64,000 bases of DNA, taken from positions 248,001 through 312,000 of the forward strand of contig NZ_BSTL01000004.1 of NCBI RefSeq assembly GCF_030269485.1. The letters run 5' to 3'. Made by a program: the position numbers and the translations under genes. Source of the stretch: Actinoplanes sp. NBRC 103695 (GTDB lineage Bacteria; Actinomycetota; Actinomycetes; Mycobacteriales; Micromonosporaceae). This document shows positions 41,831 to 49,808 of the stretch, one piece after another; the first letter of the stretch is position 1, and each line of letters begins with the position of its first letter. Under the pieces are notes generated by a model that saw only the letters and a list, made by a program, of their open reading frames with translations, ran no database searches and was not told the origin of the DNA.

Positions 41831-43750
41831 TCAGCGCAGAACCACCAGGCCATCGATGATCATGCTGGGGCGTGTGCCGGTGCTCACGACCTTGATCGTG
41901 TGGCGGCCGCTCGCGCCGAAGTTCTTCGCCCAGACCGCGATCCGGTTGACCGTCACCGTGTTGCTCAGGTTGACCGACCCGGCGTTGACGCCGTCCACAT
42001 AGATCGTCGCCGTGCCGCTGGCGCGCGTCTTCGTCACCGCCAGTGACGCCGAGCGGCCGGTGAAGGTCCACGCGATGCTGGAACCTCTGGTCGCGCTCTG
42101 CAACGCCGAACCGCCCAGGTAAGCAGAACTGCGCAGGTTGGCCCAGCGTCCGGTACGGGCGCCGACGGCATCACCGGTCACCGTGGGTGTGCGGGCCACC
42201 TTGCCGACGGCCACGTTGCCCGCCCGGTCGATGGCCTTGACCGCCCACGTGGTGGCCCGGTTCGGCGCGGCGGTCGCCAGGAACGCGCGCCGGCTGACCC
42301 CGAAGACCACCGGCCTCGGGCTGCTCAGCCCCAGCGCACGCAGGCCGCTCGGGTCGCCGAGACCCCACGCCAGCCGCACCGGCACCGAACCTTTCAGGCT
42401 GCCTGGCCGCAGCGTCAGCGTCGGGCCCGACACGAACGCCGGCGGGGTGGCGTCGACCATCACCGTGCGTGAGATACGGGTCGTCAGGCCGTTCAGGTGG
42501 ACCGCCAGAACCGTCAGCGTGTGGCGGCCGGATGGCAGCCGCAGCGTGGCGATCCGGCCGCCGGCCGGCGCCGACACCACGATCCGGCCGTCGATGTAGA
42601 CGTCGAAGCGGTTCATCATCGACGTCGGCGTGCTCAGCGCCCAGTTCGGCCTGATCACGCCCCGGGTGTAGTAGACCGGCCCGGCGGCGTACGCCCCGGC
42701 GACGCTCGCCAGCCGCAGCCCGGCCGGCGCGGCCCCGGCCACCCGGCGGATCGCGGGCAGCTGCCCGTACAGGACACGGCCCGGGCAGGTGGTCTCGTTG
42801 GTGTCCCGGTGGCCGGAGACCCGGTTGAGCGCCACCCGCGTGCCGCGCGGGAACAGGTCGCTGCCGCTGGAGATCATCGTCGATCTGCCGATCGGCGGAA
42901 CCCGGTACAGGCCCAGCTTGTACGCCGTCACCTGGGCGATCACCGAGCGGACGACCGGCGGCGCCGCCTTGCCGTCGTAGTTGCCGATCACCGCGATGGC
43001 GCTGGCGTACGAGTTGAAGCCGAGCGTGTGCGCGCCCAGCACCGCCCTCGTCACGCCGCCCTTACGGCCCTCGAAGAGCGTCCCGCACTTGTCGACCAGG
43101 AAGTTGTAGCCGATGTCGTTCCACTTGTTGCTCCGCACGTGGAACACCTCGATGCCGCGGACGATGCGGGCCGAGTCGGCGCAGCTGTAGTTGTTGGACG
43201 TCGCCGTGTGGTGCACGAACATCACCCGGACCGCGGGCGTGTACTCGGGCGGCTTCTTCACGATCGACTCGTCGGCGCCCCAGCGGGCCCGGCTCACGTA
43301 CCGCGGCACCGGCCGGGGCGGGATGGCGGCCCTCTCGGTCACCTTCGGCACGTCGACGTCCGGGTTGATCAGGTCGAGGCGCAGCCCGGCCGGCACGGTG
43401 CCGCCGGTGGTCCGTGCCTCGACCGCGTCGGACGTGTCCACCCACAGCGGGTCGGTGCGGCCGCGCCCGGCGGCGTCGGCGCTGCCCGGCTCGGCGGGTG
43501 AGCGGCCGTCGCTCTCCAGCACCTGCCACGAGCCCCACTTGCCGGTCCGGGCCGAGCGGGCCCGGACGTCGATCGTGGTGTTCAGGGGCGCCGACGGGTC
43601 GTCCCAGGTGGCGCCGATCAGGGCGAACGGCCGGGTGGTCAGGGTGACCCCCACGGGCACTGTTTGAAGGACCGGAGGCGGCGTGGCCGCCCGGGCCGGT
43701 ATCGGATTGGACAAAACGGACATGATGAGGAGTGCTGGAACCAGATTCAC
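41831..43750 (-). CDS. Secreted N-acetylmuramoyl-L-alanine amidase (PGRP domain) with C-terminal Ig-like region
   Basis: The 639-residue protein has a signal peptide (about 1-21, ending PARAA). The amidase_2/PGRP domain spans about 150-330: zinc ligand region FVHHTATSNNYSC (His near 180), IGYNFLVDKCGTLFEG, GNYDG, VSGHRDTNETTCPG (second His and Cys). The C-terminal half (about 345-639) is beta-rich and may bind wall or substrate. GGGGGGA lies before GTG 43750. It likely cleaves peptidoglycan stem peptides outside the cell. An inverted repeat lies upstream. Confidence 0.92.
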   Translation of the reverse strand: MNLVPALLIMSVLSNPIPARAATPPPVLQTVPVGVTLTTRPFALIGATWDDPSAPLNTTIDVRARSARTGKWGSWQVLESDGRSPAEPGSADAAGRGRTDPLWVDTSDAVEARTTGGTVPAGLRLDLINPDVDVPKVTERAAIPPRPVPRYVSRARWGADESIVKKPPEYTPAVRVMFVHHTATSNNYSCADSARIVRGIEVFHVRSNKWNDIGYNFLVDKCGTLFEGRKGGVTRAVLGAHTLGFNSYASAIAVIGNYDGKAAPPVVRSVIAQVTAYKLGLYRVPPIGRSTMISSGSDLFPRGTRVALNRVSGHRDTNETTCPGRVLYGQLPAIRRVAGAAPAGLRLASVAGAYAAGPVYYTRGVIRPNWALSTPTSMMNRFDVYIDGRIVVSAPAGGRIATLRLPSGRHTLTVLAVHLNGLTTRISRTVMVDATPPAFVSGPTLTLRPGSLKGSVPVRLAWGLGDPSGLRALGLSSPRPVVFGVSRRAFLATAAPNRATTWAVKAIDRAGNVAVGKVARTPTVTGDAVGARTGRWANLRSSAYLGGSALQSATRGSSIAWTFTGRSASLAVTKTRASGTATIYVDGVNAGSVNLSNTVTVNRIAVWAKNFGASGRHTIKVVSTGTRPSMIIDGLVVLR

Positions 43751-43771
43751 GCGTGTCCCCCCGCAGAATGG

Positions 43772-43828
43772 CTACCTCGAACCAGGATGAAACGTCTGAG
43801 GTAGTCGCGGCCGGAGTTTCACGTTTCA
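43772..43828 (-). promoter_or_regulatory. Inverted repeats upstream of the amidase
   Basis: CTACCTC (43772-43778) pairs with GAGGTAG (43798-43804), and TGAAACGT (43788-43795) with ACGTTTCA (43821-43828). The pairs interlock within 57 bp immediately before the amidase start, overlapping the neighbouring gene's stop. They may be an operator or part of the upstream gene's terminator. Confidence 0.4.
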
Positions 43829-44728
43829 GGGTTCGATGATCAGGATCACCTTTCCGCGTCCATGGCCCGTCGCCACGTCCGCGTGCGCGTCCGCCACCCG
43901 CGACAACGGGTACGCCCGGACCGGCATCACCAGCGCGCCGTCCGCCGCCAGCCGGGCCACCTCGGCCAGCCGGGCCGGATCCCGCGGCGCCCGCACCACC
44001 CGGATGCCGTGCTCGGCGGCCGCCTTGTCGTCCACGATCGTCCCGATCCGGTCCCGCGGGACGCCCAGCGCCACCGACGCCGCGATCGCCTCCGCACCCG
44101 CCGCGTCCAGCGCCACCGTCGGCGTCAAGCCCGTCGCCACGACATTCGAGACCAGTTCTTCGCCGTACGCGACGGGCACGGCGCCCAACCGCCGCAGGTG
44201 GTCATGGTTGACCGGGCGGGCAGTGCCGATCACCCGCGCGCCCATCCGGCGGGCAACCTGCACCGCGACGGTCCCCACCGACCCGGCCGCGCCGTGCACC
44301 AGCAGCACGTCGCCGCCCGTGACGCCGAGTTCCCGCAGCGCCCCCGTCGCCGTCTGCCCCGCCGCGACGATCGCCGCGGCGGCCGGGAACGCCAGCCCCG
44401 CCGGCTTGCGGACCACGTTCTCCGCCTTCGCGATGAGCGCCGACGCCTGGCCGGCCAGCATCGTCGAACCCAGCACCTCGTCGCCCACCTCGAAGCCGGC
44501 GCCCGGCCCGACCCGGTCGACCACCCCCGCGTACTCCTGACCGACCCCCGACGGGAACGTGACCCCCACCCACGGCATCCCACCGGCCCGCACCGCGACG
44601 TCGAACGGCTGAACGCCCGCCGCCCGCACCCGGACCCGTACCTCACCGGGCCCCGGCTCCGGGTCGGGCAGCTCGACCACGCGCAACACCCCGGGCGGCC
44701 CGAAACGTTCGAACACAGCGGCTCTCAT
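43826..44728 (-). CDS. Zinc-free MDR-family NADP-dependent oxidoreductase
   Basis: This 300-residue quinone-oxidoreductase-like protein has the GroES-like N-terminus (ELPDPEPGPGEVRVRVRAAG), the cofactor motif LLVHGAAGSVGTVAVQVARR (GXXGXXG) and C-terminal DAHADVATGHGRGKVIL. Structural and catalytic zinc ligands are absent. It likely reduces quinones or enones with NADPH. CACAGT lies 7 nt before ATG 44728 and there is no Shine-Dalgarno. It stands beside unrelated genes; the substrate is unknown. Confidence 0.92.
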   Translation of the reverse strand: MRAAVFERFGPPGVLRVVELPDPEPGPGEVRVRVRAAGVQPFDVAVRAGGMPWVGVTFPSGVGQEYAGVVDRVGPGAGFEVGDEVLGSTMLAGQASALIAKAENVVRKPAGLAFPAAAAIVAAGQTATGALRELGVTGGDVLLVHGAAGSVGTVAVQVARRMGARVIGTARPVNHDHLRRLGAVPVAYGEELVSNVVATGLTPTVALDAAGAEAIAASVALGVPRDRIGTIVDDKAAAEHGIRVVRAPRDPARLAEVARLAADGALVMPVRAYPLSRVADAHADVATGHGRGKVILIIEP

Positions 44729-44762
44729 GCGGCGAACTGTGCAACCTGAAGTCCGGTTGAGG

Positions 44763-45149
44763 TCAACCCCAGTTCAGGCTGTCGAAGATCTGCTGATCCA
44801 CCGGCGAGACGCGGGCGCGGTCGGCGTAGGTCAGCCAGGCGATCTCGGCGATCTCCGAGGACGCCCGCAGGGTGCCCTCGTAGGACGCGGTGTAACAGGT
44901 CATCCGGACCCGGACACCGTCGGCGTGGGCGTGCGCCTGATCCTCGAAGACCCCCGCCGCCCTGGCCGTCGCCGGGTCGATGACGACGGTCAGCTCCTCA
45001 CGGATCTCCCGGACCAGCGTCTGCAGGTCGGACTCGCCCGGCTCCCGCTTGCCGCCCGGGAAGTAGAAGGCGTCCCGTCCGTGGCTGCGGGTGCTGAGGA
45101 CCCGTCCGTCCACCAGATGTATCCAGGCGATCTTGTCGATCTCGGCCAT
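44763..45149 (-). CDS. NUDIX hydrolase
   Basis: The 128-residue product carries the Nudix box GKREPGESDLQTLVREIREE (about 33-52, GX5EX7REUXEEXGU pattern). The substrate is probably a nucleoside diphosphate derivative but cannot be told. A -10-like TAGGCT lies 6 nt before ATG 45149 and overlaps the -10 of the divergent GNAT gene, with only 24 bp between the two starts. Confidence 0.93.
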   Translation of the reverse strand: MAEIDKIAWIHLVDGRVLSTRSHGRDAFYFPGGKREPGESDLQTLVREIREELTVVIDPATARAAGVFEDQAHAHADGVRVRMTCYTASYEGTLRASSEIAEIAWLTYADRARVSPVDQQIFDSLNWG

Positions 45150-45155
45150 GGCGGC

Positions 45156-45165
45156 AGCCTAGAGT
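45156..45165. promoter_or_regulatory. Overlapping divergent -10 boxes
   Basis: AGCCTA (45156-45161, minus-strand TAGGCT) and TAGAGT (45160-45165, plus strand) share two bases. Each lies 6-8 nt before a start codon (45149 minus, 45174 plus). Both genes would be leaderless and their polymerases would compete for the same DNA. Confidence 0.6.
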
Positions 45166-45173
45166 CGTCGGTC

Positions 45174-45656
45174 ATGGGTGTCGGTGTCGAGGTCGTCGAG
45201 CAGGTCAGCGACGAGTTGGTCGCCGCCTTCGCCCACCTGATGCCGCAGCTGTCCCGCTCGGCGGACCTGATGGACGCCGAGGCGGTCGGGGTCCTGGTCG
45301 AGTGGCCCGGCAGCCGGATCCTGGTGGCCCGCCTCGACGGCCTGATCGTGGGCACCCTGACCCTGATCGTCTTCCCGGCGCCGACCGGCGTACGGGCCCG
45401 CGTCGAGGACCTGGTGGTCGACGCGGCGTCCCGGGGCCGAGGCGCCGGATCGGCGTTGCTGCTCGCGGCGGTACGCCTGGCCAGCATCGACGGGGCGTAC
45501 ACGGTCGACCTGAGCTCCCGCCCGTCCCGAGCCGCGGCCAACCGCCTGGCCGAGGAGTTCGGCTTCCGGGTGGGCGACTCCCGCCCCTACCGCCTGACCC
45601 TGCCCCGCCGAGGCCGCCACCCGTCCCCCGCAGCCCCCGAACGCCGCGAGCGATAG
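45174..45656 (+). CDS. GNAT-family N-acetyltransferase
   Basis: The 160-residue protein shows the acetyl-CoA motif in ARVEDLVVDAASRGRGAGSA and LLLAAVRLASIDGAYTVDLS. ATG 45174 was chosen because the fold begins there and a -10 TAGAGT is 8 nt upstream; the frame is open further upstream over the divergent NUDIX gene. The acceptor is unknown. Confidence 0.88.
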   Translation: MGVGVEVVEQVSDELVAAFAHLMPQLSRSADLMDAEAVGVLVEWPGSRILVARLDGLIVGTLTLIVFPAPTGVRARVEDLVVDAASRGRGAGSALLLAAVRLASIDGAYTVDLSSRPSRAAANRLAEEFGFRVGDSRPYRLTLPRRGRHPSPAAPERRER

Positions 45657-46009
45657 CCCCCAGTCCCACCGAGCCCGGCACCGCCTCGCCGCCTCGCTCC
45701 GGACGCCGCTGTGTGCTCGGCTGAGCTGGCACTGGGTCCGCCCGCTGCGCGATCGGGCACGTTGCGCATGCGCGGGCATCGGAACGATGTGGCCGCCCGG
45801 GTGACCGAGATCCGCGAGCGGCGGCATGACCGGGGTGCTCGATGAGGCCTCGGCCGTGGAGGGCTTCGGCCATGATCGACGAACCGCTTAAATCTCTTGT
45901 CCGAGCACGCCGATTGCTCTCATCGATGAGCGCGCGAATATCGCACCTCAAGTGAATGAGGAATCGCTGACGATACTTTATCCGTTGCGAGCCGGCATCG
46001 GCAGTGTTG
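45657..46009. other. Gene-free stretch, nothing recognised
   Basis: No RBS-backed frame was found. The segment near 45938-45960 (ATATCGCACCTCAAG) faintly resembles the end of block S but is too short to call. The following bases up to 46629 hold gene remnants, so this stretch may be decayed as well. Confidence 0.4.
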
Positions 46010-46246
46010 TCACCCGCGGGGTTCCTGACGGCGCAGCCGAATGGAGCGCTCGTCCGCCGTGCTGAGCTCGCCGGCCAGGGTGCCCAGCGTGCACTCGCCT
46101 CGGCCGTTGAGCCGCTCGCGGTGCTCGACTGTGGCGTCGGCCCAGGCCTGCAGGGCCTCGAAGCTGTCCAGGGCGCCCATGATCGGGCGGCCGGGGACGG
46201 GTGGGGCCTCAGCCTGGCGGGTGATGACCGCTAGAAATTGGATCGT
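46010..46246 (-). pseudogene. TetR-family regulator C-terminal remnant
   Basis: The minus frame reads PIMGALDSFEALQAWADATV, then EHRERLNGRGECTLGTLAGE and LSTADERSIRLR. This resembles the TetR C-terminal ligand-binding part with the LGTLAGEL motif. The N-terminal HTH is missing: an in-frame TGA lies at 46247-46249 just before the readable part, and the C-terminus also stops early at 46010. It lies head-to-head with an SDR remnant. Confidence 0.65.
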
Positions 46247-46261
46247 TCAACCCAGAAAGAG

Positions 46262-46629
46262 GGCGGTCGACACCCGGGTGCCGTTCCTGCTGGTCGGAGC
46301 CCTGGCGCCGGGGATGGCGGCGCGGGACGGCGGCGCGATCGTCACCGTCTCCTCGACCGCGGCCACCTCGGTGGCGCCGGTCGGTGCCGCCTACGGCGCG
46401 TCCAAGGCGGCGGTGGAGTTGCTGACCCGGTCCTGGGCCACCGAGTTCGGTGCGAGCGGGGTGCGGGTGAACGCCGTGTCGGCGGGGCCGGTGCGCGCCG
46501 GCGAGACCGAGCCGGTGGCCGATCTGCTCGGGAAGACGACCGTGCGCGGGCGGGGTCGGCGAGCCTGAGGAGATCGCCGACGTGGTGCTGGTCGCGCACG
46601 GCGGCGAGCTCAGCCACCTGCCGGGTTGA
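46262..46629 (+). pseudogene. Short-chain dehydrogenase remnant (no Rossmann N-half, frameshifted)
   Basis: The frame starts VDTRVPFLLVGALAPGMAAR and contains IVTVSSTAATS, the catalytic AAYGASKAAVELLTRSWATE and VRVNAVSAGPVRAG, all SDR signatures. The GXXXGXG cofactor segment is absent. Near 46550 a single-base shift leads to a stop; the next frame continues VGEPEEIADVVLVAHGGELS and then HLPG. It is therefore a double-broken SDR gene. Confidence 0.82.
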
Positions 46630-46737
46630 GCGAGAAGCGGCGGGGCTGAGCGAAAAGCAGCGGGGCTGAGTGGAAAACGGCCGGGCTGGGCGAAAGCGGT
46701 CGGGCTGAGTGGAAAGCGGGCCGGGCTGAGCGTGGTT
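46623..46737 (+). repeat. 19-21-bp degenerate tandem repeat after the SDR stop
   Basis: About six units of the type GGGCTGAGCGAAAAGCGG follow the SDR remnant's TGA (46627-46629), each again containing TGA or TGG. The unit begins inside the last codons of the SDR reading frame. Confidence 0.85.
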
Positions 46738-46798
46738 GGGGAGCTGGACGGACCACTCACGCCCGGAACTCGCGGCCCGGCCCGGACGGGCCGCCCGG

Positions 46799-46845
46799 GT
46801 CGCGGAGCGGGAACGGTGCCGTGGTGTCCGCGTACCCGGGAAAGG
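46799..46845 (+). repeat. 47-bp dispersed motif, copy 2
   Basis: GTCGCGGAGCGGGAACGG, then GTCCGCGTACCCGGGAAAGG, is close to copy 1 at 41744-41790. It lies 31 bp before the start of the following membrane-protein gene. Confidence 0.75.
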
Positions 46846-46875
46846 TCTTGACCCGAACGTCGATACCGTTAGCGC

Positions 46876-47391
46876 GTGTCTCCGATCCCGTGGTGGGCGC
46901 TGCCCCTCGTCGCCGTCGTGTTCGCGCTGGCCGGCGCGGGTGTGGCGCTGCTCGTCCAGGCCCGCACCGACTATGCCCGCAGCAGGTACCGCCGGACCAA
47001 ACGGTGGTACACCGAGCGTAAGTCCGCCTACGTCGACCTGATGTCCGTGTTCGAACGGGTCGTCTACCGGCTGCGCGCGGGGAACTTCGCCGGTGGCCGG
47101 GAACCCGATCCGATGATCTACCTCGAGGAGGTCGGGCCGGCGCTGGCCCAGGTGCGGCTGCTCGCCTCCGGGCCGGTACGCAGCGCCGCCCTCGCCGTGC
47201 ACCTGCTGCTGGAGAAACTGCACGCCGGCGGCGGGCCCACGCCGCCGGGGGTGGAGCCGCAGAAACACTCCCGTGAGCTGCTCGCCCAGGTGCCGCTGAT
47301 CATGCAGGAGCTGGAGGTGGCGATCCGCGAGGAGCTCGAGATCAGGCCCGAGCCGCCGCAACGCGCCGTGGTCAGGCAGGATCGGACCTGA
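46876..47391 (+). CDS. Single-TM membrane protein of unknown function
   Basis: The product (171 residues) has one N-terminal TM (WWALPLVAVVFALAGAGVAL) followed by a basic stretch (RSRYRRTKRWYTERK) and a soluble helical domain with VDLMSVFERVVYRLRAG. I do not recognise a family. GTG 46876 lies 7 nt after TACCGT, with no Shine-Dalgarno. It lies 22 bp before the KDPG aldolase gene, on the same strand. Confidence 0.7.
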   Translation: MSPIPWWALPLVAVVFALAGAGVALLVQARTDYARSRYRRTKRWYTERKSAYVDLMSVFERVVYRLRAGNFAGGREPDPMIYLEEVGPALAQVRLLASGPVRSAALAVHLLLEKLHAGGGPTPPGVEPQKHSRELLAQVPLIMQELEVAIREELEIRPEPPQRAVVRQDRT

Positions 47392-47413
47392 GGTACACCC
47401 TGGGGAGGGCGAC

Positions 47414-48055
47414 ATGTCGGAGATGGACACCACCACGGCCGCGGTCGTGCGCAGCGGCGTGGTGGCGGTGCTGCGGGCGGCGTCCGCGGACGGCTTCGCC
47501 GCGGTGGCGGACGTGCTGGTCGGCAACGGGATCACCGCGATCGAGGTGACGCTCACCTCGCGCGGGGCGGTGGAGGCGCTGGCGGTGCTGCGGCGTGAGC
47601 TGCCACCGTCCGCGGTCGTCGGAGCGGGCACCGTGCTCACCCCGGACCAGGCGAAGGCGGCCGTGGACGCGGGCGCGGCGTTCCTGGTGTCGCCGGTCGT
47701 CGACCCGGCCATGGGGCAGGACTTCGGGGTGCCGTTCTATCCGGGCGGGCTCACCCCGAGCGAGATCCACCGGGCCGCCGGGTCGGGCGCCCCGCTGGTC
47801 AAGCTGTTCCCGGCGTCGGCGGTCCGGCCGGACTACCTGAAGGACCTGCACGGCCCGCTGCCCGGCATCCGGATCATGCCGACCGGCGGGATCGGCCTGG
47901 ACGACATCACCGCCTGGCTGACCAAGGGCGCGGCGGCGGTCGGCATGGGCGGGCCGCTGCTGGGCGACGCGTTCACCGGCGGCGACCTGGGTCAGCTCGC
48001 GGTGCGGGCCCGCCGGGCGGCCGAGGCGGTCGTGGTCGCCAGGTTCGCCGAATGA
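47414..48055 (+). CDS. eda: 2-dehydro-3-deoxy-6-phosphogluconate (KDPG) aldolase
   Basis: This 213-residue class I aldolase cleaves KDPG to pyruvate and glyceraldehyde-3-phosphate in Entner-Doudoroff-type or hexuronate catabolism. Catalytic residues are visible: Glu44 in IEVTLTSRG and the Schiff-base Lys130 in LVKLFPAS. Other family marks are VGAGTVLTPDQAKAAVDAGA and RIMPTGGIGLDDI. GGGAGG precedes ATG 47414. The gene overlaps the KDG kinase gene by ATGA, so KDG phosphorylation and cleavage are coupled. Confidence 0.95.
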   Translation: MSEMDTTTAAVVRSGVVAVLRAASADGFAAVADVLVGNGITAIEVTLTSRGAVEALAVLRRELPPSAVVGAGTVLTPDQAKAAVDAGAAFLVSPVVDPAMGQDFGVPFYPGGLTPSEIHRAAGSGAPLVKLFPASAVRPDYLKDLHGPLPGIRIMPTGGIGLDDITAWLTKGAAAVGMGGPLLGDAFTGGDLGQLAVRARRAAEAVVVARFAE

Positions 48056-48972
48056 CGGCGGGCCTCTTCACGTTCGGCGAGACCATGGGGCTGGTCGCCG
48101 CCGACGACATCGGGCCGATCGAGTACGTGCGGGGCTTCACCCTGGCGATCGGCGGCGCGGAGAGCAACGTGGCCATCGGGGTGGCCCGGCTCGGCGGCGC
48201 CGCCACCTGGCTCGGCCGGGTGGGCCCGGACGCCACCGGGGACCTGATCGAGCGCCGCCTCCGCGCCGAGGGGGTGACCACGCTGGCCATCCGGGGCGAC
48301 GCGTTCACCGGGCTGATGGTGCGGTACCGGCGGACAGGCGCCCTCACCCACGTCGACTACCACCGTGCGGGCAGCGCCGGCTCGCGTCTCACGCCCGCCG
48401 ATCTGCCCGACTTCTCCGGGGCGGACATCCTGCACGTCACGGGCATCACGCCGGCGCTGAGCGACAGCGCGCGGGCGACCGTCTTCCAGGCCGTCGAGCA
48501 GGCCCGCGCCGACGGCGTGACCGTGTCCGTGGACGTCAATTACCGCGCCAAGCTGTGGTCCCGCTTCGACGCCGCGCCGGTCCTGCGGGACCTGGTGTCC
48601 CGGGCCGACATCGCGTTCGCCGGGCCGGACGAGGCGGCGATCTTCCTGGCCGGCGGCGATCCGGTGGCCGGGCTCGCCGGGCTCGGTCCGGCCGAGGTGG
48701 TGGTCAAGGACGGGGCCCGCGGCTGCGCCGCACTGATCGAGGGCCGGCGGTACGAGGTGCAGGCGCTCCCGGCCACGGTGGTGGATCCGGTCGGGGCCGG
48801 GGACGCGTTCGTGGCCGGATACCTCGCCGACCGCATGGCGGGCGCCCCGGCCGAGGCCAGGCTGCGGACGGCGATCGCGGCCGGCGCGTTCGCGGTCACG
48901 GTCCCCGGCGACTGCGAGGGGCTGCCCCGCCGCGGTGACCTGGTCGCCGCCACCGACAACGTGTCGCGATAG
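48052..48972 (+). CDS. kdgK: 2-dehydro-3-deoxygluconokinase (PfkB family)
   Basis: The 306-residue sugar kinase contains FTFGETMGL, the substrate loop GGAESNVAIGVARLG, VSVDVNYRAKLW and the PfkB signature DPVGAGDAFVAGYLADR with the catalytic Asp. It phosphorylates KDG to KDPG. Overlap with the KDPG aldolase supports this over other PfkB kinases. No dehydratase or uronate gene is adjacent; these must be elsewhere. Confidence 0.92.
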   Translation: MTAGLFTFGETMGLVAADDIGPIEYVRGFTLAIGGAESNVAIGVARLGGAATWLGRVGPDATGDLIERRLRAEGVTTLAIRGDAFTGLMVRYRRTGALTHVDYHRAGSAGSRLTPADLPDFSGADILHVTGITPALSDSARATVFQAVEQARADGVTVSVDVNYRAKLWSRFDAAPVLRDLVSRADIAFAGPDEAAIFLAGGDPVAGLAGLGPAEVVVKDGARGCAALIEGRRYEVQALPATVVDPVGAGDAFVAGYLADRMAGAPAEARLRTAIAAGAFAVTVPGDCEGLPRRGDLVAATDNVSR

Positions 48973-48976
48973 GGAA

Positions 48977-49162
48977 TCAGCCGGCGGCGTTCCGCAGCAT
49001 CCACTGCTCCTCGCCGGCGGCGAAGTCGTCGGGCCGCACCCGGGGGACGTCCGTCTCGGTCATCGCCTCGGCGTCGTCGGGGTGCACCCGGGCGGGCAGC
49101 GTGCCGAACCTCTCGGCTCGGAAGTGGGCGTCGTCGAGCTCGACGGCAGGCTCTTCGGTCAT
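48977..49162 (-). CDS. Small acidic hypothetical protein
   Basis: The 61-residue acidic protein (EEPAVELDDAHFRAERFGTL, then EAMTETDVPRVRPDDFAAGE) matches no family I know. GGGAG lies 8 bases before ATG 49162. It is convergent with kdgK and divergent from the isochorismatase gene. Confidence 0.55.
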   Translation of the reverse strand: MTEEPAVELDDAHFRAERFGTLPARVHPDDAEAMTETDVPRVRPDDFAAGEEQWMLRNAAG

Positions 49163-49253
49163 GGATCCATGCTCCCACGGTTTGGCCGGATCGTTCCGTG
49201 AGTGGGCGGCATCGTGCCTGTACGCGGCCGGTACACCTGACCAGACTGTGCTC

Positions 49254-49808
49254 ATGACCGATGCGCTGCTGGTGATCGACGTGCAGGAGAGCTTCCGGGT
49301 GCGGGAGAGCTGGAACGAGGTGTCGAACCCGGACGTGGCCGAGGACGTGGGGCTGCTCGTGGACGCGGCGCGGGCGGCGGGTCAGGCGGTGATCTGGGTG
49401 CTGCACGCCGAGCCGGGAAGTGACACGCCGTTCGACCCGGAGTCGGGGCACGTGCGGCTGATCGACGGGCTGGCGCCGCGGGACGGGGAGCCGGTGCTGA
49501 CCAAGACGTCCCGGAACGCGTTCACCACCACCAACCTGCAGCAGCGGCTGACCACGCTGGGCGTGCGGCGGGTGATCATCTGCGGCATCCAGACCGAGCA
49601 GTGCTGCGAGACGACCGCGCGGCTGGCCGCCGACCTCGGCTACGACGTGGACTTCGTGACCGACGCGATGGCGACGTTCCCGATCCGGCACCGGGATCCG
49701 GCCGATCCCCGGGTGCTCTCCACCGCCGACATCATCGAACGCACCGAGTACGCGCTGGCCGGCCGGTTCGCCACGATCCGCACGGTGAAGGAGCTGACGA
49801 CCGCTTGA
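49254..49808 (+). CDS. Isochorismatase-family cysteine hydrolase
   Basis: The 184-residue protein shows the catalytic triad: Asp9 in LLVIDVQESF, Lys84 in VLTKTSRNAF, and Cys117 in ICGIQTEQCCETTARLA. Members are nicotinamidase-, isochorismatase- or ureidomethylamide-hydrolase-like; specificity is not clear. CAGACT lies 6 nt before ATG 49254, so it may be leaderless. A TTG start for the following GlxA-type regulator overlaps the TGA stop. Confidence 0.92.
   Translation: MTDALLVIDVQESFRVRESWNEVSNPDVAEDVGLLVDAARAAGQAVIWVLHAEPGSDTPFDPESGHVRLIDGLAPRDGEPVLTKTSRNAFTTTNLQQRLTTLGVRRVIICGIQTEQCCETTARLAADLGYDVDFVTDAMATFPIRHRDPADPRVLSTADIIERTEYALAGRFATIRTVKELTTA

Noticed and set aside
45938..45960. Further copy of block S
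   Set aside because: Only about 14 of 20 bases match and there is no adjacent inverted arm.
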